From Roseburia sp. AF12-17LB (GTDB lineage: Bacteria > Bacillota > Clostridia > Lachnospirales > Lachnospiraceae), in contig NZ_QUHR01000007.1 in assembly GCF_003479605.1 (NCBI RefSeq), positions 1-64,000 of the forward strand: a stretch of 64,000 bases of DNA. The letters are read 5' to 3'. A model generated the notes under the pieces. That model was not told where the DNA came from and did not search any database. It worked only from the letters and a program-made list of their open reading frames with translations. Both the position numbers and the translations under genes were made by a program. Of the stretch, positions 27,123-35,271 are shown piece after piece (position 1 is the first letter of the stretch; each line of letters starts with the position of its first letter).

Positions 27123-27746
27123 ATGAAATTTATCTATGAAACAGACCGCTTAATCCTGAAATTGTTAGGGGAAGATGATGCCCCTGCAGTTCTTCAGTTT
27201 TATAAGCAGAACCGGAATGTCTTTGAGCCATATGAAACCATACACCCGGAGCAGTTCTATACGGTGGCCTACCAGCGGACCCTGATGAACTGTGAGCTGA
27301 GTCTCACCTTAAAGCACAGCCTCATCCGCTTCTATATATTCCGCATGGAAAATCCGGACGAAATCATAGGCACCGTCTGCTTCCGCAATATCAACCGTTC
27401 TACTTACTATTCCTGTGAGACCGGCTATCGCTTTTCCCCTGCATACTGGCACAGAGGATACGCCCGCGAAGCCCTTGCTTTTGGTATTCAGCTTATGTTT
27501 GAAGAATTTCATCTGCACCGGATAGAAGCTGCCGTCATGCCGGAAAATACCGCTTCCATCCGTCTGCTAGAATCCCTTGATTTCCAACAGGAAGGTGTCG
27601 CCAGGGAATATGCCCTGATACAGGGAAAATGGGAAGACCATATCCGGTTCGCCCTTATTCGTCCATCCGGCGATACCAGTAGCCAAAACTCCCCTCTAAC
27701 TGCCGGCACGGCTTTTCCGTCCGGAACTGTGGAAAACCAAAAATAG
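27123..27746 (+). CDS. GNAT-family N-acetyltransferase (RimJ/RimL-like)
   Basis: 207 residues. The acetyl-CoA fold is visible, with the RimJ/RimL pattern ETGYRFSPAYWHRGYAREALAFG and HRIEAAVMPENTASIRLLESLDF. Substrate is unknown; relatives modify ribosomal protein N-termini or antibiotics. The last 30 residues extend beyond the usual end of the domain and are encoded antisense to the 3' end of the convergent gene (92-base overlap), so the tail is probably a late extension. GCAGGAG lies ahead of the ATG. Confidence 0.82.
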   Translation: MKFIYETDRLILKLLGEDDAPAVLQFYKQNRNVFEPYETIHPEQFYTVAYQRTLMNCELSLTLKHSLIRFYIFRMENPDEIIGTVCFRNINRSTYYSCETGYRFSPAYWHRGYAREALAFGIQLMFEEFHLHRIEAAVMPENTASIRLLESLDFQQEGVAREYALIQGKWEDHIRFALIRPSGDTSSQNSPLTAGTAFPSGTVENQK

Positions 27747-28530
27747 CCGCCATTACTTTTTCCGGCTTCTGATAAACCCCCGGCACCGCCAAGAACAGCT
27801 CTCGTCCTTCCGGCGTCACCTGTTCTCCGAAGAAAAGATACCGGTAATTAAAGAAACCATGCAGAAGAAAGCTGTTATTCCCAAGACACCAGTATTTCTG
27901 TGGCAGCTCCCGTAAATCCTGCAGTTCCATATGAACGCAGGTTATATTCTCTCCTTCAAAAGGATGCAGGATCGTCATTTTCTGCTTCAGATTCTCCCAG
28001 TGCTCCCAGATGGAGGCCTCTTTTTCCCCAGTGCCTTTTTCCTGCGTGCTTCTTTCCTGGATTCCTTTTTCCATGCTTATCTGTTCCGGGAAAATATGGT
28101 GCATCGGCACTTCCTCAGTCTGAAGAGACGGCTCTTCTGCTGCTTGCATTTCTATTTCTTCCTTATGTATCTCCCCATTGTCCCACTGGCTGCCATAAAA
28201 ATTACCATCTGCCGGCTGAATCAGAATTCCACAGACATCCTGTATATGACAGGTTTCATCCCCCAGCTCACCATCAGAAATCCTTCCACTATAATCTGAG
28301 CTTTGGGACATCAGCCGCATATTACCCACCGGAAAAGCCAGAATTTTTCCTTCCCTACGGATAAAAAGGCTTACCTTTCCTTCCTGCCCCGCATATTCTG
28401 TTCCTTTTAAATGTATTTCTAATCTGCAGATGTCTCCGCGCATTTCTACTCTGGCAAATCCGGCAAGATATTCCTTTGTATCATTTTCATAATAATAAAG
28501 ATATGCAACGAACCGTTTAAACTGCGGCAT
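27655..28530 (-). CDS. DUF6128-like protein
   Basis: 291 residues without signal peptide or membrane helix. An N-terminal beta-rich domain (about 1-110, beginning FKRFVAYLYYYENDTKEYLAGFARVE) and a C-terminal domain (about 190-291) flank a low-complexity Glu-rich linker. The arrangement resembles DUF6128 proteins found across Lachnospiraceae, function unknown; the family name is from memory. Convergent with the acetyltransferase gene. Confidence 0.6.
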   Translation of the reverse strand: MPQFKRFVAYLYYYENDTKEYLAGFARVEMRGDICRLEIHLKGTEYAGQEGKVSLFIRREGKILAFPVGNMRLMSQSSDYSGRISDGELGDETCHIQDVCGILIQPADGNFYGSQWDNGEIHKEEIEMQAAEEPSLQTEEVPMHHIFPEQISMEKGIQERSTQEKGTGEKEASIWEHWENLKQKMTILHPFEGENITCVHMELQDLRELPQKYWCLGNNSFLLHGFFNYRYLFFGEQVTPEGRELFLAVPGVYQKPEKVMAAIFGFPQFRTEKPCRQLEGSFGYWYRRMDE

Positions 28531-28644
28531 AACCTTTCCTTCCTATATCTTTTTGTTCCTTATATCATATTCCATCTTCTAAGATTCCATGCAGATTTTT
28601 GCCTATACTTCTCATACATGCAGATTTTTACTTTACACTTCTCC

Positions 28645-28698
28645 TTGACAAAGTTCCTTTTAAGAATTATATTAAAATCAATAACGATTATTATTATT
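28645..28698 (+). promoter_or_regulatory. perR promoter with operator
   Basis: TTGACA (28645-28650) and TATATT (28668-28673) are 17 bases apart. Just downstream, 28677-28698 carries a 22-base AT-rich motif with an ATAA-CGA-TTAT palindrome that recurs with 19 of 22 identities before the rubrerythrin gene. Binding of PerR to its own promoter is the expected arrangement. Confidence 0.75.
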
Positions 28699-28713
28699 TG
28701 TTGAGGAGAATAT

Positions 28714-29193
28714 ATGATTAAATTTAGCCGACAACGGGAAAGTATTAAGAATAACCTGATGGGACGTACCGACCATCCGACTGCCGAAACAGTTTATTCC
28801 GATATCCGGCAGGAATATCCCAACATCAGTCTGGGAACGGTATACCGCAATCTCTCTCTTCTGGCAGATTTAGGCGAGATTCAAAAGATTTCAACGGAAA
28901 ATGGGCCGGACCGCTTTGATGGTAATCCGAAACCTCATTACCACTTCTTCTGTACAAACTGTAATTCCGTCCTCGATTTAAAAATGAAAAACATTGATCT
29001 GATTAATGTTATTGCTGCAGAAGAATTTTCCGGTTTAATTGAGGGACATATTACCAGATTCTACGGACTTTGTCCGGAATGTAAAAAGTTATTGGATAAA
29101 TCCGGTTCTCTGGCAGATAAATCAACCAATTCTGCAGAAAATAAAAAAGAAAAACGAAATCAGAAAATCTCAAAAAAAACAGTTGACATTTAA
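28714..29193 (+). CDS. perR: Fur-family peroxide regulator, PerR-like
   Basis: 159 residues with the winged-helix domain (TVYRNLSLLADLGEIQ) and a C-terminal metal-sensing domain. PerR-type regulatory ligands are apparent in DRFDGNPKPHYHF (Asp plus two His), and structural zinc cysteines in CTNC and CPEC. The Asp in place of Glu is the PerR mark. A lysine-rich tail of about 30 residues after the second CxxC is unusual. It probably represses itself and the adjacent rubrerythrin, released by peroxide-driven histidine oxidation. Confidence 0.88.
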   Translation: MIKFSRQRESIKNNLMGRTDHPTAETVYSDIRQEYPNISLGTVYRNLSLLADLGEIQKISTENGPDRFDGNPKPHYHFFCTNCNSVLDLKMKNIDLINVIAAEEFSGLIEGHITRFYGLCPECKKLLDKSGSLADKSTNSAENKKEKRNQKISKKTVDI

Positions 29194-29240
29194 AAATAAT
29201 TATGCTAATTTAATATCAGTAACAATTACTATTATTGATA
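29183..29240 (+). promoter_or_regulatory. Rubrerythrin promoter with PerR-type operator
   Basis: TTGACA (29183-29188, overlapping the end of perR) and TAATTT (29206-29211) are 17 bases apart. An imperfect palindrome TATCA...TGATA spans 29214-29240 and contains the motif shared with the perR promoter, with GTAA-CAA-TTAC at its centre. The centre differs from the perR copy by changes that keep the palindrome. Confidence 0.72.
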
Positions 29241-29277
29241 TATAAATACAATTATAAAAAGAAAAGGAGATCTTAAA

Positions 29278-29820
29278 ATGAAAAAATTTGTTTGTACAGT
29301 ATGTGGTTATGTTTATGAAGGTGAAAGTGCTCCGGAATTCTGCCCGGTATGTAAGGCTCCGGCTGAGAAATTCAAAGAACAGACAGGTGATAAGACATGG
29401 GCTGCTGAGCATGTAGTTGGTGTAGCACAGGGTGCTCCAGAAGATATCATTGCTGATTTAAGAGCAAACTTCGAAGGAGAATGTTCTGAGGTTGGAATGT
29501 ACCTTGCAATGGCAAGAGTTGCACATAGAGAAGGATATCCGGAAATCGGACTTTACTGGGAGAAGGCAGCTTTTGAAGAGGCTGAACATGCAGCAAAATT
29601 TGCAGAACTGCTTGGTGAAGTTGTAACCGACAGCACAAAGAAGAACCTGGAAATGCGTGTAGATGCAGAAAATGGTGCTACTGCTGGTAAATTTGACCTT
29701 GCAAAACGTGCCAAAGCTGCTAACCTCGACGCAATCCACGATACAGTTCATGAGATGGCTAGAGACGAGGCAAGACACGGAAAAGCTTTTGAGGGTCTGT
29801 TAAAGAGATACTTTGGTTAA
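29278..29820 (+). CDS. Reverse rubrerythrin
   Basis: 180 residues with domain order reversed relative to classic rubrerythrin. The rubredoxin domain comes first ([10 protein letters not shown] and CPVCKAP binding one iron) and the four-helix di-iron domain second (ExxxH-type ligands in [34 protein letters not shown]). Such proteins reduce hydrogen peroxide and oxygen in anaerobic clostridia. The strong ribosome site, PerR-type operator and terminator make it a tightly controlled single-gene unit. Confidence 0.95.
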   Translation: MKKFVCTVCGYVYEGESAPEFCPVCKAPAEKFKEQTGDKTWAAEHVVGVAQGAPEDIIADLRANFEGECSEVGMYLAMARVAHREGYPEIGLYWEKAAFEEAEHAAKFAELLGEVVTDSTKKNLEMRVDAENGATAGKFDLAKRAKAANLDAIHDTVHEMARDEARHGKAFEGLLKRYFG

Positions 29821-29848
29821 TCTTAAAACCGTATAGAATAAGCATTTT

Positions 29849-29883
29849 AAGGATAGATGGTTCATGAACTGTCTATCCTTTTT
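29849..29883 (+). terminator. Terminator of rubrerythrin gene
   Basis: A perfect AAGGATAGA/TCTATCCTT stem with a short loop is followed by TTT, 28 bases after the stop codon. Confidence 0.85.
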
Positions 29884-30079
29884 GTATTCCATAACACGTG
29901 AATAAAAATACGAATATAAAAAATATAAAGTGATTGCATAATTGCATGATTGTTGTATAACACTTGGCTTGCAAACGCCGGAATCAGATTATAATGTATT
30001 GTTCAAAAGCCCTATTTTACTACGTTTCAGCCATTTTATCATAGACTGTCATGCCATTAGCTTCTCCGGATAATTTTCT

Positions 30080-30568
30080 CTACATCGACACACAATGGAC
30101 TTCATTTCCATGCGCCCGGATGATACGGAGTAAATCCTCTGTCTTCATCCATATAGTAGCAGTATTCTCGTTGGGATGTACTCCAATCAATGCATCATTT
30201 TCCAGAAAATAAGCATCCACAAATACCTTCACGCTGCAGGTTTCATCGTTGAGTACTCCAAGCGGCGTTACCGAACCCGCCTGCAGTCCCATTTTCTCAG
30301 TTAAATCTTCTTCCGAGGCAAAACTTAACGGACGCGTTCCGTTTGCCTTTCGAAATGCCTTTAAATCTACCCTCTGGTTCCCTCGCACTGTAATCAGATA
30401 ATAATTCTGCTTCTTATTATCACGTACAAAAAGATTCTTGGCATCTGCCTGTGGATAAGGAATTTCCACATCTGATAAATCTTCCATATTGTAAACAGCT
30501 TTATGCTCTGTCACTTCGTACCAGATATGCTGTTGACTCAGGTATTCATAAATTTCCTGCTTATTCAT
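30080..30568 (-). CDS. Prolyl-tRNA editing protein (YbaK/ProX type)
   Basis: 162 residues from the ATG at 30568 (GAGGAA before it). The whole length matches the YbaK/ProRS-associated editing domain, including KNLFVRDNKKQNYYLI and GLQAGSVTPLGVLND, as in freestanding ProX/PrdX proteins. These hydrolyse mischarged Ala-tRNA(Pro) in the cytoplasm. It stands alone; a proline-pathway context as in PrdX is not seen here. Confidence 0.88.
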   Translation of the reverse strand: MNKQEIYEYLSQQHIWYEVTEHKAVYNMEDLSDVEIPYPQADAKNLFVRDNKKQNYYLITVRGNQRVDLKAFRKANGTRPLSFASEEDLTEKMGLQAGSVTPLGVLNDETCSVKVFVDAYFLENDALIGVHPNENTATIWMKTEDLLRIIRAHGNEVHCVSM

Positions 30569-30704
30569 TGTATTTCCTCGCATTCTTCCCGCTTGCGTTC
30601 ATTATATCATGTGCAAAACCAGCCCATGATCAATATTCGCCGTTCGCCAAAAGTAAACAGGCTCACTATATCATAAACTTTTTATAAAATTTTTTCCAGT
30701 TCAC

Positions 30705-30779
30705 TTTACATTTTTTCCTTCCGGTGCTAGTATACCATCAAAATAATTATTTCATTTTTGAACTATTTCATTTTGAAGT
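30705..30779 (+). promoter_or_regulatory. Promoter and tandem operator-like repeats before marR
   Basis: TTTACA (30705-30710) and TAGTAT (30728-30733) are 17 bases apart. Two adjacent copies of a 15-16 base sequence beginning ATTTCATTTT lie at 30749-30764 and 30765-30779, between promoter and start codon. They are a plausible autoregulatory site for the MarR protein. Confidence 0.5.
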
Positions 30780-30802
30780 ATTTTCATCAGGAGGACTCTT
30801 AT

Positions 30803-31237
30803 ATGAATACAGGTATTGCATTTGCAAGAAAAATGTCTGCTGCCTACACTGCAGTATGTAAGCCTTTATGCCAGTCGCTGCATCTGCCGCAGACTGCTTT
30901 TGATATTTTGATGTTTTTAGGAAATAATCCGGAATATTCAACTGCCAGAGATATAGTTGAGGTTCGCCAGATTAAGGCAAATCTGGTCTCCGTCAATGTA
31001 GAACGGCTGGTGAAAGACGGTTATCTCATCCGCAAAGAGGTTGCCGGCGACCGCCGGAAGACACAGCTTCTATGTACGAAAAAGGCTGCCCCTGTTATAA
31101 AAAAGGGACAGGCTCTGCAGCAGGATTTTGCCGACCGGCTGATTGCCGATCTGGATGATGCCACGAAAGATGCCTTTTTTAAAGGAATGGCACAGATGGA
31201 GACAACGCTGGATATGATTTTAGAGGAGGTATCCTAA
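30803..31237 (+). CDS. MarR-family transcriptional regulator
   Basis: 144 residues from ATG 30803 with AGGAGG ahead; the frame extends upstream to 30758 through the operator-like repeats without a start signal. The winged helix (ARDIVEVRQIKANLVSVNVERLVKDGYLIRKEV) with the DRRKTQLLCT wing is clear. It is separated by one base from the TauE-type exporter gene, which it probably controls together with itself. Ligand unknown. Confidence 0.9.
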   Translation: MNTGIAFARKMSAAYTAVCKPLCQSLHLPQTAFDILMFLGNNPEYSTARDIVEVRQIKANLVSVNVERLVKDGYLIRKEVAGDRRKTQLLCTKKAAPVIKKGQALQQDFADRLIADLDDATKDAFFKGMAQMETTLDMILEEVS

Positions 31238-31238
31238 A

Positions 31239-32003
31239 ATGGATTTATTAACTACGATTTTTGTTACTTTTTTTGCAGGCATGGGTGCCGGACTTGGAAC
31301 CGGTTTTGCCGGCATGAGTGCCGCTGCTGTCATCAGTCCGCTGCTTATTCATTTTCTAGGCATTGACCCATATATGGCAGTCGGCATTGCGCTTTCTTCC
31401 GATGTTTTGGCAAGTGCCATTTCTGCCTATACATATGGAAAGCATAAGAACCTCGATATTAAAAACGGTCTGATTATGATGGTCAGCGTATTGCTTTTCA
31501 CCGTAGTAGGAAGCTATGTTTCAAGCCTTGTTCCTTCTACCACCATGGGAAATTTTTCCGTTTTCATGACCTTCCTTTTGGGTATTAAATTTATCATAAA
31601 GCCGGTTATGACCACGAAAGAATCCATGTCTGCCGTTTCTGCAAAGAAGCGTGCCATCCAGTCCATAATCTGTGGTGTGCTGATTGGCTTTATCTGCGGC
31701 TTTGTTGGTGCCGGAGGCGGCATGATGATGCTTTTAATCCTGACCTCTGTACTTGGATATGAACTGAAAACTGCTGTTGGAACCAGTGTATTTATTATGG
31801 CCTTTACCGCACTTACCGGTGCCTTTTCCCATTTTGCCATCGGCGGACTGCCGGATGTCACCGTCTGGGTTCTGTGCATTGTATTTACCTTAATCTGGGC
31901 AAGAATTGCCGCTGTCTTTGCCAATAAGGCTACCCCAAAGACACTGAACCGGGTTACCGGTGTCATTCTGGTAATTCTTGGAATTGTGGTAATGATTTTT
32001 TAA
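31239..32003 (+). CDS. TauE/SafE-family sulfite/organoanion exporter
   Basis: 254 residues with about eight transmembrane segments and the duplicated glycine-rich motif of the family (GLGTGFAGMSAAAVISPLL and GFVGAGGGMMMLLILT). The family moves sulfite, sulfoacetate or other organic anions. Co-operonic with the MarR regulator. Its stop codon overlaps the stop of the convergent methionine synthase-like gene. Confidence 0.88.
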   Translation: MDLLTTIFVTFFAGMGAGLGTGFAGMSAAAVISPLLIHFLGIDPYMAVGIALSSDVLASAISAYTYGKHKNLDIKNGLIMMVSVLLFTVVGSYVSSLVPSTTMGNFSVFMTFLLGIKFIIKPVMTTKESMSAVSAKKRAIQSIICGVLIGFICGFVGAGGGMMMLLILTSVLGYELKTAVGTSVFIMAFTALTGAFSHFAIGGLPDVTVWVLCIVFTLIWARIAAVFANKATPKTLNRVTGVILVILGIVVMIF

Positions 32004-33124
32004 GCTCCCCAGACCTCTTCTGCGATTTCCTTGACAAGCTTCAGTTTCGCCCACTGTTCTTTTTCCGTAAGCTTGTTACCGATTTCGCAGGAGGCAAATC
32101 CACACTGTGGACTTAAATAGAGATTTTCCAATGGAACATATTTGGACGCTTCTTTTATTCTTGCAATGACTGACTGCTTGTCTTCAAGCTTCGGTGTCTT
32201 GGTGGTAACAAGTCCTAATACCACCTTCTTATTGCCGGTTATTTTTGCCAGCGGTGCGAAACCACCGGAACGCTCATCATCATATTCCAGATAATAAGCA
32301 TTGACATTCTCCTCTCCGAATAACAAATCTGCTACTCCGTCATATGCGCCGGAGCTGAAGAAAGTAGAATGATAATTTCCACGGCATACATGGGTGTTGA
32401 TGATCAGGTCAGCCGGTGCCTCTTCTACTACCTTATTATTTAATGCAAGAATAACCTTCTTATATTCTTCCAATGCTTCGCCTCTTCTTCCGGTCAGTGC
32501 AACGGCAAGCTTCGGATTTACCAGTCCACCCCATACACAGTCATCGAACTGAAGATTTCTGCAGCCTGCTGCATAGATTTCCTCAATAAATTCTCCATAT
32601 GCCCTGATGACATCCTCTGCAAAAGCTTCTTCTGTTCCATAAATTTCAAGGGTTGTATCCAAAAGCTCTGCGCCGGTGAAATAAGCATAGAACTGGGCTG
32701 GAGATGGAACGGTCTGCTTTGCTATGGTATTCTCATCTTCCAGTGCTTTTACAAATTTGAAATGATCAACGAATGGATGATTCTTTATGGAAATCTTTCC
32801 CACCATGAAAGTGTCATCTATCATTGCTGCTTCGCCGTCAAAGGTTGTATTTCCATCTACAGTCTTCTTATGCTCGATTCCATCGAATCCCCACATAAAG
32901 TCCAGATGCCAGGTGGCTCTGCGAAACTCCCCATCGGTAATCACATGGTATCCAAGCTCCTTTATCTTTGCGACCAGTTCTAAAATACAGACATCCTCTA
33001 CCTCTTTTAACTGCTCTCTGGTAATTTTCCCTGCTTCAAAGTCAGCACGGGCTTTCTTTAATTTTTCCGGACGTAAAAAACTTCCTACATAATCGTATCG
33101 GAACGGTGTTGTTAAATTCTTCAT
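32000..33124 (-). CDS. Cobalamin-independent methionine synthase-like protein (YxjG/YxjH type)
   Basis: 374 residues from ATG 33124 (GGAG before it; family members start at the equivalent of TPFRYDYVGSFLRP); ATG 33163 is possible. It corresponds to the C-terminal catalytic half of MetE, with zinc ligands in INTHVCRGN and LSPQCGFAS. Such short proteins transfer a methyl group to homocysteine or a related thiol; the methyl donor differs from full MetE and is not fixed by sequence. A perfect MET-box upstream supports a methionine role. Two LysR genes lie upstream on the same strand. Confidence 0.85.
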   Translation of the reverse strand: MKNLTTPFRYDYVGSFLRPEKLKKARADFEAGKITREQLKEVEDVCILELVAKIKELGYHVITDGEFRRATWHLDFMWGFDGIEHKKTVDGNTTFDGEAAMIDDTFMVGKISIKNHPFVDHFKFVKALEDENTIAKQTVPSPAQFYAYFTGAELLDTTLEIYGTEEAFAEDVIRAYGEFIEEIYAAGCRNLQFDDCVWGGLVNPKLAVALTGRRGEALEEYKKVILALNNKVVEEAPADLIINTHVCRGNYHSTFFSSGAYDGVADLLFGEENVNAYYLEYDDERSGGFAPLAKITGNKKVVLGLVTTKTPKLEDKQSVIARIKEASKYVPLENLYLSPQCGFASCEIGNKLTEKEQWAKLKLVKEIAEEVWGA

Positions 33125-33212
33125 TCTGATTTTCTCCATTTCCTGTGAATTGATTTCCCTCATTATAATTGGAGTTCCTCATTCTGAAAAATACATAAAA
33201 ATAAATGTTGTC

Positions 33213-33229
33213 CATAGTTTTAAACTATG
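33213..33229. promoter_or_regulatory. MET-box-like LysR operator
   Basis: CATAGTTTTAAACTATG is a perfect palindrome with 8-base arms around one T. It contains ATAGTTT-N-AAACTAT, the MET-box bound by MtaR/MetR-type LysR regulators in streptococci. It sits about 90 bases before the methionine synthase-like start and 40 bases after the adjacent LysR gene. Confidence 0.75.
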
Positions 33230-33268
33230 ACCAGTCCATTTTTTGATTGGAAAATTACTTTCTTTGGC

Positions 33269-34183
33269 TCATACTCTTTGTTCTCCTGTAATATATTTCT
33301 TTAATGCCTCAAGGTAGGTTTCCCCTAACCGGCTTATCATTCCCTTCCGGTGGGTCACATATCCGATTCTCATATCACCTTCATCTGCCAGCGGCACTGC
33401 GATAATATCTTCGCCATTTAATTTCTGGTCAATGATTCCGCTGCACACCGTATAACCATTTAAACCAATCAGAAGATTAAATAAGGTTGCCCGGTCACTG
33501 ACGCGGATATTTTTCTTCCGCTCAAAAGAGGAGAAAATTTCTTCCGAGAAATAAAAGGAATTGTGTTCCCCCTGCTCATAGGAAAGATACGGATACTCTG
33601 CCAGTTCTTCATTGGTTATGATTTTCTTCTTTGCCAGCGGATGATGCCTGCTGATGAAAACATGGGGTTCTGCCACAAATAACAGATGAAATTCCAAATC
33701 GGAGGATTTCAATATTTTCATAATCACTTTTTCATTGAAATCATTTAAGAAAAGGATTCCGATTTCACTTCTCATTTGCGCTACATCTTCGATTAACTTA
33801 TAGGTCTGGGTCTCCCGCAGGCTGAAATCATATTCCTCCTGCCCGTATTTTTTTACCAGATCCACAAAGGCATTTACCGCAAAAGAGTAATGCTGGGTTG
33901 ATACGCAAAACTGCTTTTTTCCGCCACCGTTTTTCTTATATTTATCCTCTAAGATGGTGGTCTGCTCCAATACCTGCCTTGCATATCCTAAGAATTCTTC
34001 CCCTTCCCTGGAAATAAAGATTCCCTTATTCGTCCGATTAAAAATGGTAATGCCCATCTCCTTTTCCAGCTCATGGATGGCGTTGGTAAGGCTGGGCTGG
34101 GAAATGTATAATTTCTTCGCCGCCTCCGTGATGGTTCCGGTATCTGCCACGGTTGTAATATAGCGTAACTGCTGAAGTGTCAT
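33269..34183 (-). CDS. LysR-family regulator, probably of methionine genes
   Basis: 304 residues: N-terminal winged helix (TITEAAKKLYISQPSLTNAIHELEKEMGITIFNR) and a two-lobed effector domain. It lies directly upstream of the MET-box and the methionine synthase-like gene on the same strand, so it is the likely MtaR-type activator; that assignment is from context. It begins 4 bases after the upstream LysR gene ends, with AGGTGA as ribosome site overlapping that stop. Confidence 0.85.
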   Translation of the reverse strand: MTLQQLRYITTVADTGTITEAAKKLYISQPSLTNAIHELEKEMGITIFNRTNKGIFISREGEEFLGYARQVLEQTTILEDKYKKNGGGKKQFCVSTQHYSFAVNAFVDLVKKYGQEEYDFSLRETQTYKLIEDVAQMRSEIGILFLNDFNEKVIMKILKSSDLEFHLLFVAEPHVFISRHHPLAKKKIITNEELAEYPYLSYEQGEHNSFYFSEEIFSSFERKKNIRVSDRATLFNLLIGLNGYTVCSGIIDQKLNGEDIIAVPLADEGDMRIGYVTHRKGMISRLGETYLEALKKYITGEQRV

Positions 34184-34187
34184 ATGC

Positions 34188-35078
34188 TCACCTGCTTTCT
34201 AAAATGACTTTTCTTAACTGACGCGCCGCCTCATTTAAAGGATGCTGACTGTCGTATACCATACAGATATTTCTTTTTGGAATCGTCTCCGAAAGAGAAA
34301 TCTGTACGATTTCATGTTTTTCGATGGCCTCTCTTGCCATCGGTTCCGGGATGAAAGCCAGACCAAGCTCACTCTTTACCAGTGGCAGTATCTGATCTGT
34401 GGTTGCTGTCTCTGTATCCGGCTCCAGTGCCAGCCCATAAGACAAAAACAGCTTATTATAAAACTGAAATGTCATGGTTTCTTTTCCCAGACAGATTAAC
34501 GGATAATCCTTTAAATCCTTTAGGGAAAGCTCCTGACTGCCCAGTGCGGTAAATGTTGTTCCACCCACCAGTACCTCCCGGAATGTCCGCAGATTAACTT
34601 TTTTTAGTGGCTGCTCTACTTCTGCTGGTGCAGACACTACTGCAAAATCTATCTGTCCGCTCTTTACTGCCTCAATTGCCTGAGGTGTTGAATGATTATA
34701 AATTTTCAACCGGATTCCCGGATATTTCATATGGAAATCTTTCAGCTTATCCAAAAGAAATATGTTAAGGGCAGTCTCGCTGGCTCCAATAGAAATGCTT
34801 CCATGGGCAAGACCGCTGCTGTCTGCCAGTTCCTCTTCTGCCGCCCAAAGATGCGACATGGCTGCCGACACATGGGTATACAGCTTCTCCCCTTCCGGTG
34901 TCAGCTGTACCCCACGGTTCGTCCTGACAAAAAGCGTACAGTGAAGCTGCTGCTCCAGTCCGTTCATTGCCCTTGTGATATTAGGCTGACTGTTGCCAAG
35001 GGCATTGGCAGCCCTGGTAAAATTACTGTATTTTGCCACATAATAAAAAATCTTATAATATTCAAAATTTATATCCAT
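34188..35078 (-). CDS. LysR-family regulator
   Basis: 296 residues with an N-terminal winged helix (NFTRAANALGNSQPNITRAMNGLEQQL) and substrate-binding C-terminal domain. First of two adjacent LysR genes. It is divergent from the unknown protein/ThrE-type exporter operon at 35272, which by LysR habit is a candidate target. The two LysR proteins are clearly different in sequence, not a recent duplication. Confidence 0.88.
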   Translation of the reverse strand: MDINFEYYKIFYYVAKYSNFTRAANALGNSQPNITRAMNGLEQQLHCTLFVRTNRGVQLTPEGEKLYTHVSAAMSHLWAAEEELADSSGLAHGSISIGASETALNIFLLDKLKDFHMKYPGIRLKIYNHSTPQAIEAVKSGQIDFAVVSAPAEVEQPLKKVNLRTFREVLVGGTTFTALGSQELSLKDLKDYPLICLGKETMTFQFYNKLFLSYGLALEPDTETATTDQILPLVKSELGLAFIPEPMAREAIEKHEIVQISLSETIPKRNICMVYDSQHPLNEAARQLRKVILESR

Positions 35079-35126
35079 ACATTTTCACCATATCAATTTA
35101 TTATTTCTGCTATATCAATTATAGCT

Positions 35127-35155
35127 TTTACTTATTCCCAATGCAATAGTATAAT
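35127..35155 (+). promoter_or_regulatory. Promoter of the 35272-37372 operon
   Basis: TTTACT (35127-35132) and TATAAT (35150-35155) are 17 bases apart. Upstream, ATATCAATT occurs twice 23 bases apart (about 35090 and 35113) between the divergent genes and may be a LysR site. Confidence 0.65.
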
Positions 35156-35211
35156 CAAGCCGAAATTAAGGGAAACAACCCCTTTACATTTCTCCACCCA
35201 AACCCTACAAG

Positions 35212-35230
35212 GAGCTGCCACCGGCAGCTC
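35212..35230 (+). other. Leader hairpin
   Basis: GAGCTGCC-ACC-GGCAGCTC forms a perfect 8-bp hairpin followed by TTTACG, in the 116-base leader between promoter and start codon. It is weak as a terminator; it could be an attenuator or an mRNA stabiliser. Confidence 0.5.
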
Positions 35231-35271
35231 TTTACGAATGCTATAAAGCAGAAAGGAAGCGCATATTTTCT

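Noticed and set aside
33125..33268. Possible SAM riboswitch or T-box before the methionine synthase-like gene
   Set aside because: No conserved SAM-I core, T-box sequence or terminator hairpin is visible; only the palindromic MET-box.
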